Shown here: positions 7,775 through 15,248 of the stretch, piece after piece
Numbering within the stretch: the first letter of the stretch is position 1
How the letters are laid out: each line of letters begins with the position of its first letter
Virus record (IMG/VR): IMGVR_UViG_3300032883_000219
Coordinates: 1-24,039 of that record
Length of the DNA stretch: 24,039 nt
Direction: 5' to 3' (one strand)
Source of the DNA: a virus
Notes under the pieces: generated by a model
The model's database searches: none
What the model saw: the letters and a program-made list of their open reading frames with translations, nothing else
Told to the model about the DNA's origin: nothing
Position numbers and translations under genes: made by a program

Positions 7775-8416
7775 TTAAATGGGCACCTCTTCCCAGATGA
7801 AGCTTTGCTGAGCGACAATCGCAACCGCGGTGGATCCGACCAGCTGGATTGCGCTTCCGGGCGGAACAACGATTCTCCCATCGACGTAATCGACCAGCTG
7901 GTAAGGCTGGATGGTCTGTGCCGACGTCACCGGGAGAACACTGCAGAACGGCATCAAATGCCCCGGGTTGGCCGTTGTGGTGTTTACCGCCGGCGAGAAT
8001 AAGGCCGTCGATGAAGCTCCAAAACCGATGTAAGCATTGACCGGGGCAACGAAAGTTGCCGTGGGGAACGGAGCGGCTGTTGCAATGCCCGATCCGGCCG
8101 GAGAAACCCATCCATAACACACGCAGCCCATAAGGCCGGTTGTGCTGTGGTGCGCGAGGATAGTAGCAATCAGTACCAGGTCATAGTTATTTCCTGCCGG
8201 GTTCCACAGCGTCAGGGCGTTTGCCTTGGCGCTGAAGATCGGGATAGCAAGCCCCGTAACCAGATTGCTTCCGATGAATACGCGGCCACGCTTCACGGCT
8301 TCGTAATACATGCCGTGCGCAGTTTGAATCACCTGCGCCCCGCTCCGATCAACCCTGAGCGGACCAGTCCCATAACCGTCCAGTATGACTTGTGCTCCAA
8401 CAACTTTGTCTGGCAT
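7775..8416 (-). CDS. putative virion structural/decoration protein
   Basis: 213 aa, beta-rich with many Gly, Ala, Thr and Val residues (LTLWNPAGNNYDLVLIATIL, GRIVVPPGSAIQLVGSTAVA), reading like a jelly-roll or Ig-like virion surface protein. The start at 8416 has GGGAG upstream and follows a terminator that ends the portal unit. It contains ANPGHLMPFC at about residues 148-157, encoded by the 32-bp sequence also present at 4664-4695. Here it fits smoothly between flanking beta segments, so this gene is the likelier donor. No enzymatic motif is visible. Confidence 0.55.
   Translation of the reverse strand: MPDKVVGAQVILDGYGTGPLRVDRSGAQVIQTAHGMYYEAVKRGRVFIGSNLVTGLAIPIFSAKANALTLWNPAGNNYDLVLIATILAHHSTTGLMGCVCYGWVSPAGSGIATAAPFPTATFVAPVNAYIGFGASSTALFSPAVNTTTANPGHLMPFCSVLPVTSAQTIQPYQLVDYVDGRIVVPPGSAIQLVGSTAVAIVAQQSFIWEEVPI
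7943..7974. repeat. 32-bp exact direct repeat, copy 2 (likely donor)
   Basis: Identical to 4664-4695. It is in frame within the 213-aa virion protein gene and does not disturb its reading frame, so it is probably the original copy. The two copies lie 3.28 kb apart. Confidence 0.95.
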
Positions 8417-8435
8417 TTGCTTTTCTCCCTCAAAT

Positions 8436-8463
8436 TAAAAAGCCCCGCTTTTCGGCGAGGCTT
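8436..8463 (-). terminator. intrinsic terminator after the portal gene
   Basis: On the minus strand AAGCCTCGC pairs with GCGGGGCTT (one G-T pair) around a 6-nt loop, followed by T-rich sequence. It lies 65 nt beyond the portal stop and 20 nt before the next ATG. It is nearly a sequence copy of the terminator at 7158-7188. Confidence 0.85.
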
Positions 8464-8527
8464 CGGTTTGCTGCAATCGGCATCGGCAAAGCATGGCCGC
8501 GCCGGCACTGGTGTGCTCTTTACTGCA

Positions 8528-10657
8528 CTATCCCGGAGGTATGTTCCCCGCGACCGGAGGCATGTTGGGCGCAGGCGGAGCTCCAGGAATACCTGGTGGA
8601 CGTCCGAGAGCCGGAGGGGAGATGGCCTCCGCCTGGCGAACCCCGTCAATGTATTGAATGAGCATCTGCTGCGCCTCTGGTTTCCAACGGTCAAAGTCCA
8701 AACTCTTTGCGGCTTCCAGACAAATCCCGATGTGCGTCGAGGCGTCATCGATCCCCGATCTGAATTTCGCCGGCTGGCCCACTCGCATTTTCTTTACGTT
8801 GACCCGGGCCCTGCGGGCATCGTCGTTGAACGTCTTCAGAAGCCCAGTCTCTCCAAACAGCTCGAAGACCTTCTCCTTCACGTTCGGGTCGTTCATATCC
8901 AGAGCGCCCTTGTCATAGAGAACCATCAGTTCCTGCCGGCGCTCGTCGCGCGTCTTCGGCAACCCGGAGCTCGTCGCGATGAAGGTCAGCCGCTTGTCGA
9001 GGTCCGCTTTTTGAAACTCCTGTATTTGACTGGCCTTGTCCGTGCCGACGATCGCCGCAATCTGCTCGAAAGTGTAAAACTGCTGGTAGTTTTTGATTAC
9101 CTTTCGAATGGTCTCCTTCCACAGGTTATTCCAGTTCGAGGTAGGTTTTGAAAATTGCAGCTCCGCCTGGCCGCGGAGTTGCGAGATCGCACTTGCCGCC
9201 GTTACCGACCCGGGCTGCTCGCCCCTGAAGACCGCCACCGCCGCGCTGATCCGCTGCATCGCTTCCAGAATCTGCGTGCGTTTCGCATAGATCGCCTCAT
9301 CCAGCGATCCGTGCTGCATGCGGTGCGGTTCCCGAGATCCAGGTCCGATTGACCGCCAATGAATGACTTTGTCAGCCCGGCCTGTGATCTCGCTTACGAC
9401 GGTGTTATCGTCGATCACCACCGGCTCCACGGCGCTCGTCTTACTGTGGAGCGAAATGATGCTCTCGTAACTGTTCAGCTCCCTCTGCAATTCGAGGAGA
9501 TCAAACGACACCGACCTTGCGAAAAAGATCGTCGGCATCTGCAGGTAATCGCCCTTGCTTACAGGATGCTCGACAAACGGCCACGGATTGGCGATCTGAA
9601 CTTTTCCGCTGACATAAACGGCATACAGCCCTTCGGGCCAGTCTTTCATCTTCCCTGGTTCAATAAAGCACTGAACGACCAGCGCCCCGTCCTGACTCTC
9701 GAGCTGTCTTTGTGAATACCCGAGATACCAGAAGGCCATCGACTGTTCGTAAGTCACCGCAAAGCCATCGGGCTGCTCGTTGTCGGCCGTCACCTCGATC
9801 CCCCAGCGCTCCCGGATCTCGTCGATCGAGAAACGCTGACCCCAAAGCAGGTAGGGCGTCTCACCCATATTTCTCGCCCCAGGCCTCGGGAATGCGTGTC
9901 CCGGATCACCAACCTCCACGCAGATCTTCTTGCGGGTGATCTCCTCCATCACCGGCTGTCCCTGATCGTCAAGCACCTGTTTCGGCTCCATCCGATCTGA
10001 ACTCTCGACCGGTCCACCGCACTTCGGACATTGTTCTACCGGAGCCTGCAGCCCTCCCTGATAGAGATCGCACTCAGCGCATTGAAAGCCATAGCTCTGG
10101 CCCTGCTCCATCTTGGGGCGCTGGCCCACTTTGACGTCCTGGGGATATACGAGCGTAAAGACGTTTCCCGACAAAACAAATTCCTGTGCTGCGGAACCCG
10201 CCTTGTCTTCGTCACTCTTGTAGTCGCTTCGGAGGGCGTTGTCTTTGATGCAGAAATCTATGAGCTCGTTTGCAATCTCCGCCACCTGCATGGCGAGCTC
10301 GTCGTCTCGCGGCTGGGGAACGGCCTCAACCTCGGGAACCGTGTTGAAATTACTGCAGATTGCGTCGATCGCCGGAGCAAACTCGTTGATGCGAGGCTGC
10401 GGAACGAAATCGTCATTGGGAATCGCCTTGCGCCAGAAACTCCCTTGAGCGAGATCGCGATCGAGCCACATCTCACCCGCGTAAAAGAGCCTCGCCTCCC
10501 AGATTTTCAGATGGTAGACGTGATAGGCCGTCCGCAGTTCAAGCCATTTCTTGTTTACGAACTCCTGGGCTTTGCCCATCAAATCGTCAGCAGGCACAGC
10601 TTCGCCCTGGCTTTTGCCTCCCGGCAACAAGCCTGCGATTTTATCGAGTAAGCTCAT
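8528..10657 (-). CDS. portal protein with internal zinc ribbon (podovirus P22 gp1-like size)
   Basis: 709 aa, close to the ~725 aa of P22-type portals. Portal-like features include the N-terminal helices and clip-region order, the segment FRGEQPGSVTAASAISQLRG (residues ~500-520), and the WNNLWKETIRKVIKNYQQFY helix (residues ~530-550). The position downstream of terminase and before decoration, scaffold and capsid genes fits the dodecameric DNA gate. Residues 193-213 hold a four-Cys zinc ribbon (C193, C196, C210, C213) inserted near the middle of the N-terminal half. The C-terminus is a Pro/Gly-rich tail. The start overlaps the upstream stop as ATGA. Confidence 0.8.
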   Translation of the reverse strand: MSLLDKIAGLLPGGKSQGEAVPADDLMGKAQEFVNKKWLELRTAYHVYHLKIWEARLFYAGEMWLDRDLAQGSFWRKAIPNDDFVPQPRINEFAPAIDAICSNFNTVPEVEAVPQPRDDELAMQVAEIANELIDFCIKDNALRSDYKSDEDKAGSAAQEFVLSGNVFTLVYPQDVKVGQRPKMEQGQSYGFQCAECDLYQGGLQAPVEQCPKCGGPVESSDRMEPKQVLDDQGQPVMEEITRKKICVEVGDPGHAFPRPGARNMGETPYLLWGQRFSIDEIRERWGIEVTADNEQPDGFAVTYEQSMAFWYLGYSQRQLESQDGALVVQCFIEPGKMKDWPEGLYAVYVSGKVQIANPWPFVEHPVSKGDYLQMPTIFFARSVSFDLLELQRELNSYESIISLHSKTSAVEPVVIDDNTVVSEITGRADKVIHWRSIGPGSREPHRMQHGSLDEAIYAKRTQILEAMQRISAAVAVFRGEQPGSVTAASAISQLRGQAELQFSKPTSNWNNLWKETIRKVIKNYQQFYTFEQIAAIVGTDKASQIQEFQKADLDKRLTFIATSSGLPKTRDERRQELMVLYDKGALDMNDPNVKEKVFELFGETGLLKTFNDDARRARVNVKKMRVGQPAKFRSGIDDASTHIGICLEAAKSLDFDRWKPEAQQMLIQYIDGVRQAEAISPPALGRPPGIPGAPPAPNMPPVAGNIPPG

Positions 10658-10929
10658 TTGGATTTGATTTTCTCAGCGAGTTCCGTTGTGGTCTTGGCCT
10701 GGTCGAACCACCCGGAGGAACGAATCGGATCCGACCGACGGAAAATGAGAGGCTTCCCTTCCGCCCTTACCAGAGCCTCAGTCAGCGCTCGATTGTCCTG
10801 GCGCAGTTCGTGAAGCTCTTCGATCAGCTTTGCCGCTTGCCGGCTGGCCTGATGCGCCCAGAGCCAGATCAGCCAACAGGCCGCAGCCAGGAAGAAACCC
10901 AGAGTTATGCAAAGTTCTATTGGTGTCAT
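10654..10929 (-). CDS. small membrane-anchored helical protein
   Basis: 91 aa. A single N-terminal transmembrane helix (residues ~5-25, LCITLGFFLAAACWLIWLW) is followed by a charged coiled-coil-like helix (residues ~28-58, KLIEELHELRQDNRALTEAL). It overlaps both neighbours by 4 nt (ATGA), so it is coupled to them. Such a layout resembles i-spanins (Rz-like) or other phage inner-membrane accessories, but a lysis role is not supported by neighbours: no endolysin or holin is adjacent. Function unknown. Confidence 0.6.
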   Translation of the reverse strand: MTPIELCITLGFFLAAACWLIWLWAHQASRQAAKLIEELHELRQDNRALTEALVRAEGKPLIFRRSDPIRSSGWFDQAKTTTELAEKIKSK

Positions 10930-11246
10930 GACGTCGGGAAACAGTCCTCCAGGATTCCAATCGCATCCGAGGCCTCGAGAAAGACCTTTGTTGAGGGATC
11001 CTCGTAGTGGTCGATCTCGTGGCCGTCTTTGTTCTTCTCTTTGCGCGATTTGTATCGGATCGAGGCCGTAAATCCATTGTCGACCTTGCGGATCGTTACC
11101 TCGTCCACCACGCGCCTCGGATCCGGTTTGTCTTTCTTCTTTATTCCTGGATCAGTGTCCTCATTTTCATCCACGTCAGTCATGATCGACTTGGCCATGC
11201 TCGCCATGCCCGGCTTGCTGATTGGTTCCTTTTCACGGAATGCCAT
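10926..11246 (-). CDS. hypothetical phage protein, charged
   Basis: 106 aa from ATG at 11246, which overlaps the upstream stop as TGATG and has GGAGG 7 nt upstream; a GTG three bases earlier is less likely. The first half is disordered and rich in Lys, Asp and Glu. The second half looks like a small beta-rich fold (EVTIRKVDNGFTASIRYK) ending in a helix (SDAIGILEDCFPTS). No known family recognised. It sits in a block of small genes between terminase and portal and is translationally coupled on both sides. Confidence 0.6.
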   Translation of the reverse strand: MAFREKEPISKPGMASMAKSIMTDVDENEDTDPGIKKKDKPDPRRVVDEVTIRKVDNGFTASIRYKSRKEKNKDGHEIDHYEDPSTKVFLEASDAIGILEDCFPTS

Positions 11247-11614
11247 CACCGCACCTCCAGAATGTAAGTAACCCCCGAAACCTTCTTCGCTTTCTGCCCC
11301 TCGACGAACCGCCGGGCGCGTAGGTTATCCTCGTCGACCACCATCAGCGCCTCGCGGTGTCCCATCGTGCGGGCCGCTCCCATCTCATATGCCGAAAGGA
11401 TCTCAGCGACCTTGTGGCTGCCAAGGGATGGCTCTACCGCGAGGCAATGGATCAGCAGCATCGGCCTGATCGCTATACTCCCGACGATCCGTCCCTCGCT
11501 CTCGACCACCACAATGACATCCTTCCCGGGATCCAGATCCGCCATGTCACCGTGGCATAAGTCTTTCAGTCCATCAAAATCCTCAGGATCCTTATAGGCC
11601 CTTGCGAGCATCAT
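11246..11614 (-). CDS. GNAT-like acetyltransferase-fold protein
   Basis: 122 aa. The order of elements matches a GNAT fold: beta strands with VIVVVESEGRIVGSIAIRP (residues ~33-51), then LLIHCLAVEPSLGSHKVAEI (motif A region, residues ~53-73), then a strand and helix with EALMVVDEDNLRARRFVEG and a final strand (VSGVTYILEV). The acetyl-CoA pyrophosphate loop normally reads R/Q-x-x-G-x-G/A; here it is SLGSHKVA, so binding may be altered. Small GNAT proteins are known in phage morphogenesis regions, substrate unknown. The start overlaps the upstream stop. It could be a structural relic of the fold. Confidence 0.6.
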   Translation of the reverse strand: MMLARAYKDPEDFDGLKDLCHGDMADLDPGKDVIVVVESEGRIVGSIAIRPMLLIHCLAVEPSLGSHKVAEILSAYEMGAARTMGHREALMVVDEDNLRARRFVEGQKAKKVSGVTYILEVR

Positions 11615-11919
11615 CCTACATTCCGCCGCGGCACGTTACGTAACACGGCCAGGTCGTTCCCCGTCGGCTCAATGATTCTACTTCCCGGAACTTCTTTGGG
11701 AGCCTCAAACGCCATCCAGGCATAGGAGAGCTGAGGCACGAACACCGGCGCATTAATGGCACCGCAGGCGTTACACTTCCGCTCATCCAGGCTCCAGGTC
11801 GGAATCAGCGCGATCTGGCTCATCATCCCGTTATCCGCGCGCACCATGACCGGCTTATGCACGCGCATCGGCGCCTGACACTTGCCGCACAAAAGGTCTA
11901 TCGTCTCAATCTCCGCCAA
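11611..11919 (-). CDS. zinc-ribbon protein in the late operon
   Basis: 102 aa starting at TTG 11919, with GGAGGG 7 nt upstream and a 14-nt overlap with the gene before it. Two CxxC pairs (CGKC at residues 11-14 and CNAC around 49-52) form a four-Cys zinc ribbon interrupted by ~34 residues. The remainder shows no recognised motif. It lies between the large terminase and the GNAT-like gene. The role could be assembly or packaging support, but nothing in the sequence decides this. Confidence 0.6.
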   Translation of the reverse strand: MAEIETIDLLCGKCQAPMRVHKPVMVRADNGMMSQIALIPTWSLDERKCNACGAINAPVFVPQLSYAWMAFEAPKEVPGSRIIEPTGNDLAVLRNVPRRNVG

Positions 11920-12088
11920 AGGGCTTCCCTCCGAATTTCTTCTTCTTCAGTCCAGGACTGCCTCTCCTGAAATGTCCGAGCGTCGGGTCTTCATGCAGCT
12001 CCTTTTCCATCTTGGCCTTCTCCTCTTTCGAGAGCGGAGAGCCTTTCGAAAAGAGGTATTCAACCTGCCGCTCTGTCCAGGGTGCCAT
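11906..12088 (-). CDS. small basic hypothetical protein
   Basis: 60 aa from ATG at 12088, whose start overlaps the large-terminase stop as TGATG with AGGAG upstream; a longer upstream reading would run inside the terminase gene. The protein is very polar and Lys-rich (LSKEEKAKMEKELHED), ending in a basic Gly/Lys tail (LKKKKFGGKPFGGD). It has no known domain. Coupling to the terminase and basic charge would suit a nucleic-acid-associated packaging accessory, but that is speculative. Confidence 0.55.
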   Translation of the reverse strand: MAPWTERQVEYLFSKGSPLSKEEKAKMEKELHEDPTLGHFRRGSPGLKKKKFGGKPFGGD

Positions 12089-13629
12089 CAGAACCAGCTC
12101 TCCTCGTTCTTTGCCTTGCCGAATCCTTTTGCCCACTTCTCGTGCGTCCGTAACCGCACCTGCTCGATAGTCGGAAGCCGGGCCACATCGAGCTTCTTTT
12201 TCTCAGCTGCGGACGGCCGGCTCATCAGGGTGTAGCGCACATCGTCCAGCCAGTGATCCGAACCCGCGAATTCGATCGTTCCATCACTGCGTAATTCCTT
12301 TTTCAGACCCACCAGCTCACGCCACCCGTTCGGATTTCGCCGTCGGCTGATGAAGATCCGAGGGCTGCCGAGAGTCTGCGTGAAGGGGTTGACGTGAAGC
12401 GGATTGACGTGCAGGTACTCTTTAATCAAGTCAATCCCGACCCGGATATTGGCCCTGTGGGCGGCAATTGTTCGGATCTCCCTGCCCGCCTCGACATGCC
12501 CGAAGCGCGGATCCGAATAAGCCGCCTGCACCGAGTACATCTCTTTCCCTGATTGCAGGGTGTCGCTTTCGGTCGACGGGTCGATCAACCGGTATTCCGG
12601 ATGCCGATAGGCCTCCTCGAGATCCCAGATCGCCGCGGCGTGCTCGCTGATGCGCTGGTTTTCTTTATAGTGCTCCTGCAGGGCAAAGCAGTTTTCATCC
12701 GAATCGAATCCCGTCAGCGCGTATGCGGTGATGCCTGTCGATGCGTGATCCAGGCACCCGATCAGCCGGAAGCCCGAATGAAAGCGCGCCCATTTATCCG
12801 GGTCCGACGTGTCGAAGTAATTATCGAGATTATGGATCCGCTCGTTGAGCTCCGTGAAGACCTGCCCTTCATGAATCTCCCAGCTGCCCTCGAGGTAGCG
12901 CTTTACCCACTCCTCGTCCATCGTGGCCCGAAGATCGGCTTCCCAGTTCGGAGGAAGGCCGGGGTTATCTCGAGGAAGGAACTGAATGAATTCCGCGTCG
13001 GCCTTGCCGACGATGTAGTCCTCCGACTGATCGTCTGCAAAGCGGTTTTTCACCCAGCCGGGCTCCGGGTTACTGGTCAGCATGGCCATGTAGGGCGGAC
13101 GCCGTCCCTCGGGAAGCCTCCAGCAAAGCTGAGCCAGCAACTGCCGATAGGCGTCGAAACTGCATTCCGAAGCCTCGTCTATCCAGAACCAGCCGAGCTC
13201 CACCGACTTCGCGCGTTCCTTGGATCGCGACCTGGCCGTCGAGGCAGAATCCTCGCCGAGTCCGCGGTAAATGATTTCAGAGGGATGCTCGGGATCTGTG
13301 CTCCGGATGACTATCCGGTGTTCCGACTTATTGTGGAGGATGATCAGTTCAGGAGGGCACAACTCGAAGAATGTTACGAGGGTTGAATCGCGCAGATCGG
13401 TAAAGGCCTGCCGGCCGATCATCCCGCGGTTCCCCGGGAAGACTACCGAAAGCATGATCGCCTTGGCGGATCCGATGACTCCTTTCCCGCCGCGCTTTGC
13501 CCCGCCGCCCAGCTGTTCCCGCGCAGCGGAGTTCAGAAACTGCAGCTGCTTTGCCGACGGACCGTAGCAGCCATCGTTACGCAGCGGCCAGCGAAGATCC
13601 ACCGCGGGCGCAGCTGTTACGATCGCCAT
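12088..13629 (-). CDS. terL: terminase large subunit
   Basis: 513 aa packaging motor ATPase/nuclease. A Walker A-like loop (GGGAKRGGKG, residues 41-50) is unusual in ending KG instead of KS/KT. Walker B is WFWIDEA (D151, E152), followed by a coupling motif region TSNPEPGW (185-192). The C-terminal RNase H-like nuclease domain has candidate metal ligands D294 (LIGCLDHASTG), D350 and the D462/D463 pair (HWLDDVRY). The frame is open further upstream, but an earlier ATG at 13668 would add a hydrophobic segment and overlap the small terminase; ATG at 13629, 25 nt after that stop, fits other terminases better. It works with TerS and the portal to package DNA. Confidence 0.85.
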   Translation of the reverse strand: MAIVTAAPAVDLRWPLRNDGCYGPSAKQLQFLNSAAREQLGGGAKRGGKGVIGSAKAIMLSVVFPGNRGMIGRQAFTDLRDSTLVTFFELCPPELIILHNKSEHRIVIRSTDPEHPSEIIYRGLGEDSASTARSRSKERAKSVELGWFWIDEASECSFDAYRQLLAQLCWRLPEGRRPPYMAMLTSNPEPGWVKNRFADDQSEDYIVGKADAEFIQFLPRDNPGLPPNWEADLRATMDEEWVKRYLEGSWEIHEGQVFTELNERIHNLDNYFDTSDPDKWARFHSGFRLIGCLDHASTGITAYALTGFDSDENCFALQEHYKENQRISEHAAAIWDLEEAYRHPEYRLIDPSTESDTLQSGKEMYSVQAAYSDPRFGHVEAGREIRTIAAHRANIRVGIDLIKEYLHVNPLHVNPFTQTLGSPRIFISRRRNPNGWRELVGLKKELRSDGTIEFAGSDHWLDDVRYTLMSRPSAAEKKKLDVARLPTIEQVRLRTHEKWAKGFGKAKNEESWF

Positions 13630-13654
13630 CAGCACCAATCCAAAAAAGAGCGTT

Positions 13655-14218
13655 TTAGCCAGCCGCATTTTGTGGTTGGGCCCAGGGAGGCGCCGGGATC
13701 CCGGCAAACTGTACAAAGAGCGGCCCGCCAGCAACACCCGATATCTGTCTCGGTGCGTCAAGTCCGAGAATATCCGCCCGCTTGCGTATGCAGTCACCGA
13801 TTCTCTCCAGGAAGCGCGGATCTCCAGCCAGCTTCTCACGCTTACGCGTCTCTTCAACCCCCGGGAGCTCCACCAGCTCGCCTTCCCGGTCTGCCATCTT
13901 CACGCTGGTAGTCTTCGTTGTCACCGTCGTGTAGTAGCCGATCGAACGCTCCCAGGCCCGCCAGGCCTCCACCTCCACCTGGTCGATGCGTGCCAGCTCC
14001 CGCGTCTTCTGCTGCTCGATCGCTCCCACGGCCCGTGTGCGCCATTGCTCGCGGCACCACTTCATATCCTTGTGGATCTGGACGACGCTGACATGCTCGT
14101 CGGCTGCAATCTGGGCCAGCGTGTCCCCGTGTGTGTACCTCTCCGATACCCGCATCCGCCTTTCGAGCATCTGATCCGGGTTCAGGCGCTTTTTCTCTAT
14201 CTGCGGTTCCTCCGCCAT
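13655..14218 (-). CDS. terS: terminase small subunit
   Basis: 187 aa. Residues ~33-55 (DTLAQIAADEHVSVVQIHKD) form a helix-turn-helix for recognition of the packaging site. A long central helix (residues ~65-95, AIEQQKTRELARIDQVEVEA) is typical of the oligomerisation core. The C-terminus is Pro/Ala-rich and probably contacts the large subunit, whose gene follows at once. Shine-Dalgarno support for ATG at 14218 is weak (AGAAAG). Confidence 0.78.
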   Translation of the reverse strand: MAEEPQIEKKRLNPDQMLERRMRVSERYTHGDTLAQIAADEHVSVVQIHKDMKWCREQWRTRAVGAIEQQKTRELARIDQVEVEAWRAWERSIGYYTTVTTKTTSVKMADREGELVELPGVEETRKREKLAGDPRFLERIGDCIRKRADILGLDAPRQISGVAGGPLFVQFAGIPAPPWAQPQNAAG

Positions 14219-14227
14219 TTTAACTTT

Positions 14228-14410
14228 CTATGTGTTTAATCTCGCAGGTGGTTCGAGCGCGCGTCTCTGCGCCGCCGCAAAATGGCCCCAAAACCATCTA
14301 GCTTTTCGCTCCCGATTCGACAGGCGTTTCATCCGATGCCCGCCCTGGATCGTGTAGTAGGGATGCCTCTGGTCTTCGTGATACACGCGGGCAATGTCGA
14401 CGCTGTTCAC
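14228..14410 (-). CDS. small basic hypothetical protein
   Basis: 60 aa from GTG at 14410, which overlaps the upstream stop as GTGA. It is rich in Arg, His and aromatic residues (RVYHEDQRHPYYTIQGGH, then RLSNRERKARWFWGHF). No known domain is visible. It precedes the small terminase by 9 nt. Role unknown. Confidence 0.5.
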   Translation of the reverse strand: MNSVDIARVYHEDQRHPYYTIQGGHRMKRLSNRERKARWFWGHFAAAQRRALEPPARLNT

Positions 14411-14733
14411 GAGCAATACCTTTCCACTGCTGCCTCGGTACCGTTCTTCGGAAAGCTGACGTTACATCCCGGAGGATATGCCGCTCCCGGGTAGTTTCGC
14501 GCTCCGTTCCAATAGACTCGCTCGCCGCGGTTGCGTGCAAATTCCGCCGCTTCTTCGCGCAGGCTCTGCGAGCTCTCCGCGCGCCGGCGGACACTGCTTG
14601 CCTTGTCCGTGAAACGCAGGCGCCCATCCGGAAGCCATGCGGCAATACCCCTTTCCACAAAACCAGTCGCCTGGCGTTCGGACGTATACCTCGCCCCATC
14701 CAACCTGGGGTTGGAGATTTCAACTTTTGCCAT
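14407..14733 (-). CDS. hypothetical protein, first gene of the late operon
   Basis: 108 aa from ATG at 14733; the same frame is open to a TTG at 14805, and neither start has a good ribosome binding site. The product is basic and polar, with a helical middle (RRRAESSQSLREEAAEFARN) and a C-terminal part rich in Tyr, Gly and Pro (NGARNYPGAAYPPG). No family recognised. It is the first gene after the candidate late promoter at 14827-14856 and overlaps the next gene by 4 nt. Confidence 0.5.
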   Translation of the reverse strand: MAKVEISNPRLDGARYTSERQATGFVERGIAAWLPDGRLRFTDKASSVRRRAESSQSLREEAAEFARNRGERVYWNGARNYPGAAYPPGCNVSFPKNGTEAAVERYCS

Positions 14734-14826
14734 TTGTTTTGGATATACCTGTGGCTTACTTCCCGTCGGCGTCCGTGGAACGGGCCGGATCACGCCCGGC
14801 TGCAAATCTGCAGTCTGTCACTGCAA

Positions 14827-14856
14827 ATTAGAGATTGCGCGATATAACCCAGTCAA
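14827..14856 (-). promoter_or_regulatory. candidate sigma70 late promoter
   Basis: On the minus strand TTGACT (14856-14851) and TCTAAT (14832-14827) are separated by 18 nt, each 5/6 to consensus. Start of transcription would be near 14820, ahead of the whole terminase-capsid-tail array. Three phased boxes lie upstream, at about -70 to -97. Confidence 0.6.
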
Positions 14857-14887
14857 GCGATTTTGTGATTTCATCGAAAAAACTGTG

Positions 14888-14917
14888 CAGTTGGTTACAG
14901 TTGGTACCAGTTGGTTC
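14888..14917. repeat. three tandem 10-bp boxes (CAGTTGGTWM) upstream of the late promoter
   Basis: CAGTTGGTTA, CAGTTGGTAC and CAGTTGGTTC follow each other without gaps at 14888, 14898 and 14908, so each unit is on the same face of the helix. They overlap the 3' end of the zinc-ribbon gene and reach past its stop into the intergenic region. Their place relative to the promoter suits an activator-binding array. Confidence 0.7.
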
Positions 14918-15059
14918 GGTTGCCGGCCTTGATTCGTCTGTGCTTTCGCTCCCAAATTCGCATGTTGCAGAAGTGGCACTTTCCGCTTTTCATGATCTTA
15001 TCGATGCGTCCGCAGTCCGGACAGCGGGCAATTCGCTTGATCATGTGGCCTTTGGACAT
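14895..15059 (-). CDS. small zinc-ribbon protein
   Basis: 54 aa from ATG at 15059, chosen because GGGAGGG stands just upstream. CPDC (residues 13-16) and CHFC (residues 28-31) form a compact four-Cys zinc ribbon, flanked by many Lys and Arg residues (RIWERKHRRIKAG), so nucleic-acid binding is likely. It overlaps the HTH gene before it by 19 nt and is the last gene before the late promoter. A regulatory part in the early-to-late switch is possible, not shown. Confidence 0.65.
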   Translation of the reverse strand: MSKGHMIKRIARCPDCGRIDKIMKSGKCHFCNMRIWERKHRRIKAGNRTNWYQL

Positions 15060-15241
15060 ATTCCCTCCCTTCTGATGCCTTCCCGTAACACCCGCTCGAA
15101 CTCGGCACGCGGAATTTTGAGCTTCTTTCCAACGTGCACATGCCGGATCAGGTCCTGGTTGATCCAAATGTAGACGTTTCGTACAGACTCATCAAGACGC
15201 GCTGCGAGCTCGTCCGGCCGGTAGAAATCCTTTTCGATCAT
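15041..15241 (-). CDS. excisionase/MerR-like helix-turn-helix protein
   Basis: 66 aa. The sequence RPDELAARLDESVRNVYIWI (residues 8-27) followed by a wing-like KKLKIPRAEFERVL matches the winged-helix fold of HTH_17/excisionase proteins, which bind DNA as small monomers or filaments. ATG at 15241 has GAGGGA upstream. It lies downstream of the replication initiator and just upstream of the zinc ribbon and late promoter. A separate excisionase-like gene sits next to the integrase, so this copy more likely regulates transcription. Confidence 0.7.
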   Translation of the reverse strand: MIEKDFYRPDELAARLDESVRNVYIWINQDLIRHVHVGKKLKIPRAEFERVLREGIRREGICPKAT

Positions 15242-15248
15242 CCGTCCC

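Noticed and set aside
4664-7974. Diversity-generating retroelement as explanation for the 32-bp repeat
   Set aside because: No reverse transcriptase gene is seen and the two copies are identical, with no adenine-specific changes.
8147-9151. Long plus-strand open frame opposite portal and the 213-aa gene
   Set aside because: It crosses two convincing minus-strand genes and the terminator between them, has no domain, and is a GC-rich antisense shadow.
12553-13386. Plus-strand 277-codon frame opposite the large terminase
   Set aside because: Antisense to conserved terminase motifs, with no ribosome binding site or recognisable protein sequence.
13630-13857. Longer starts for the large terminase
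   Set aside because: They run through the small terminase gene and would add a signal-like hydrophobic segment not expected in a packaging motor.
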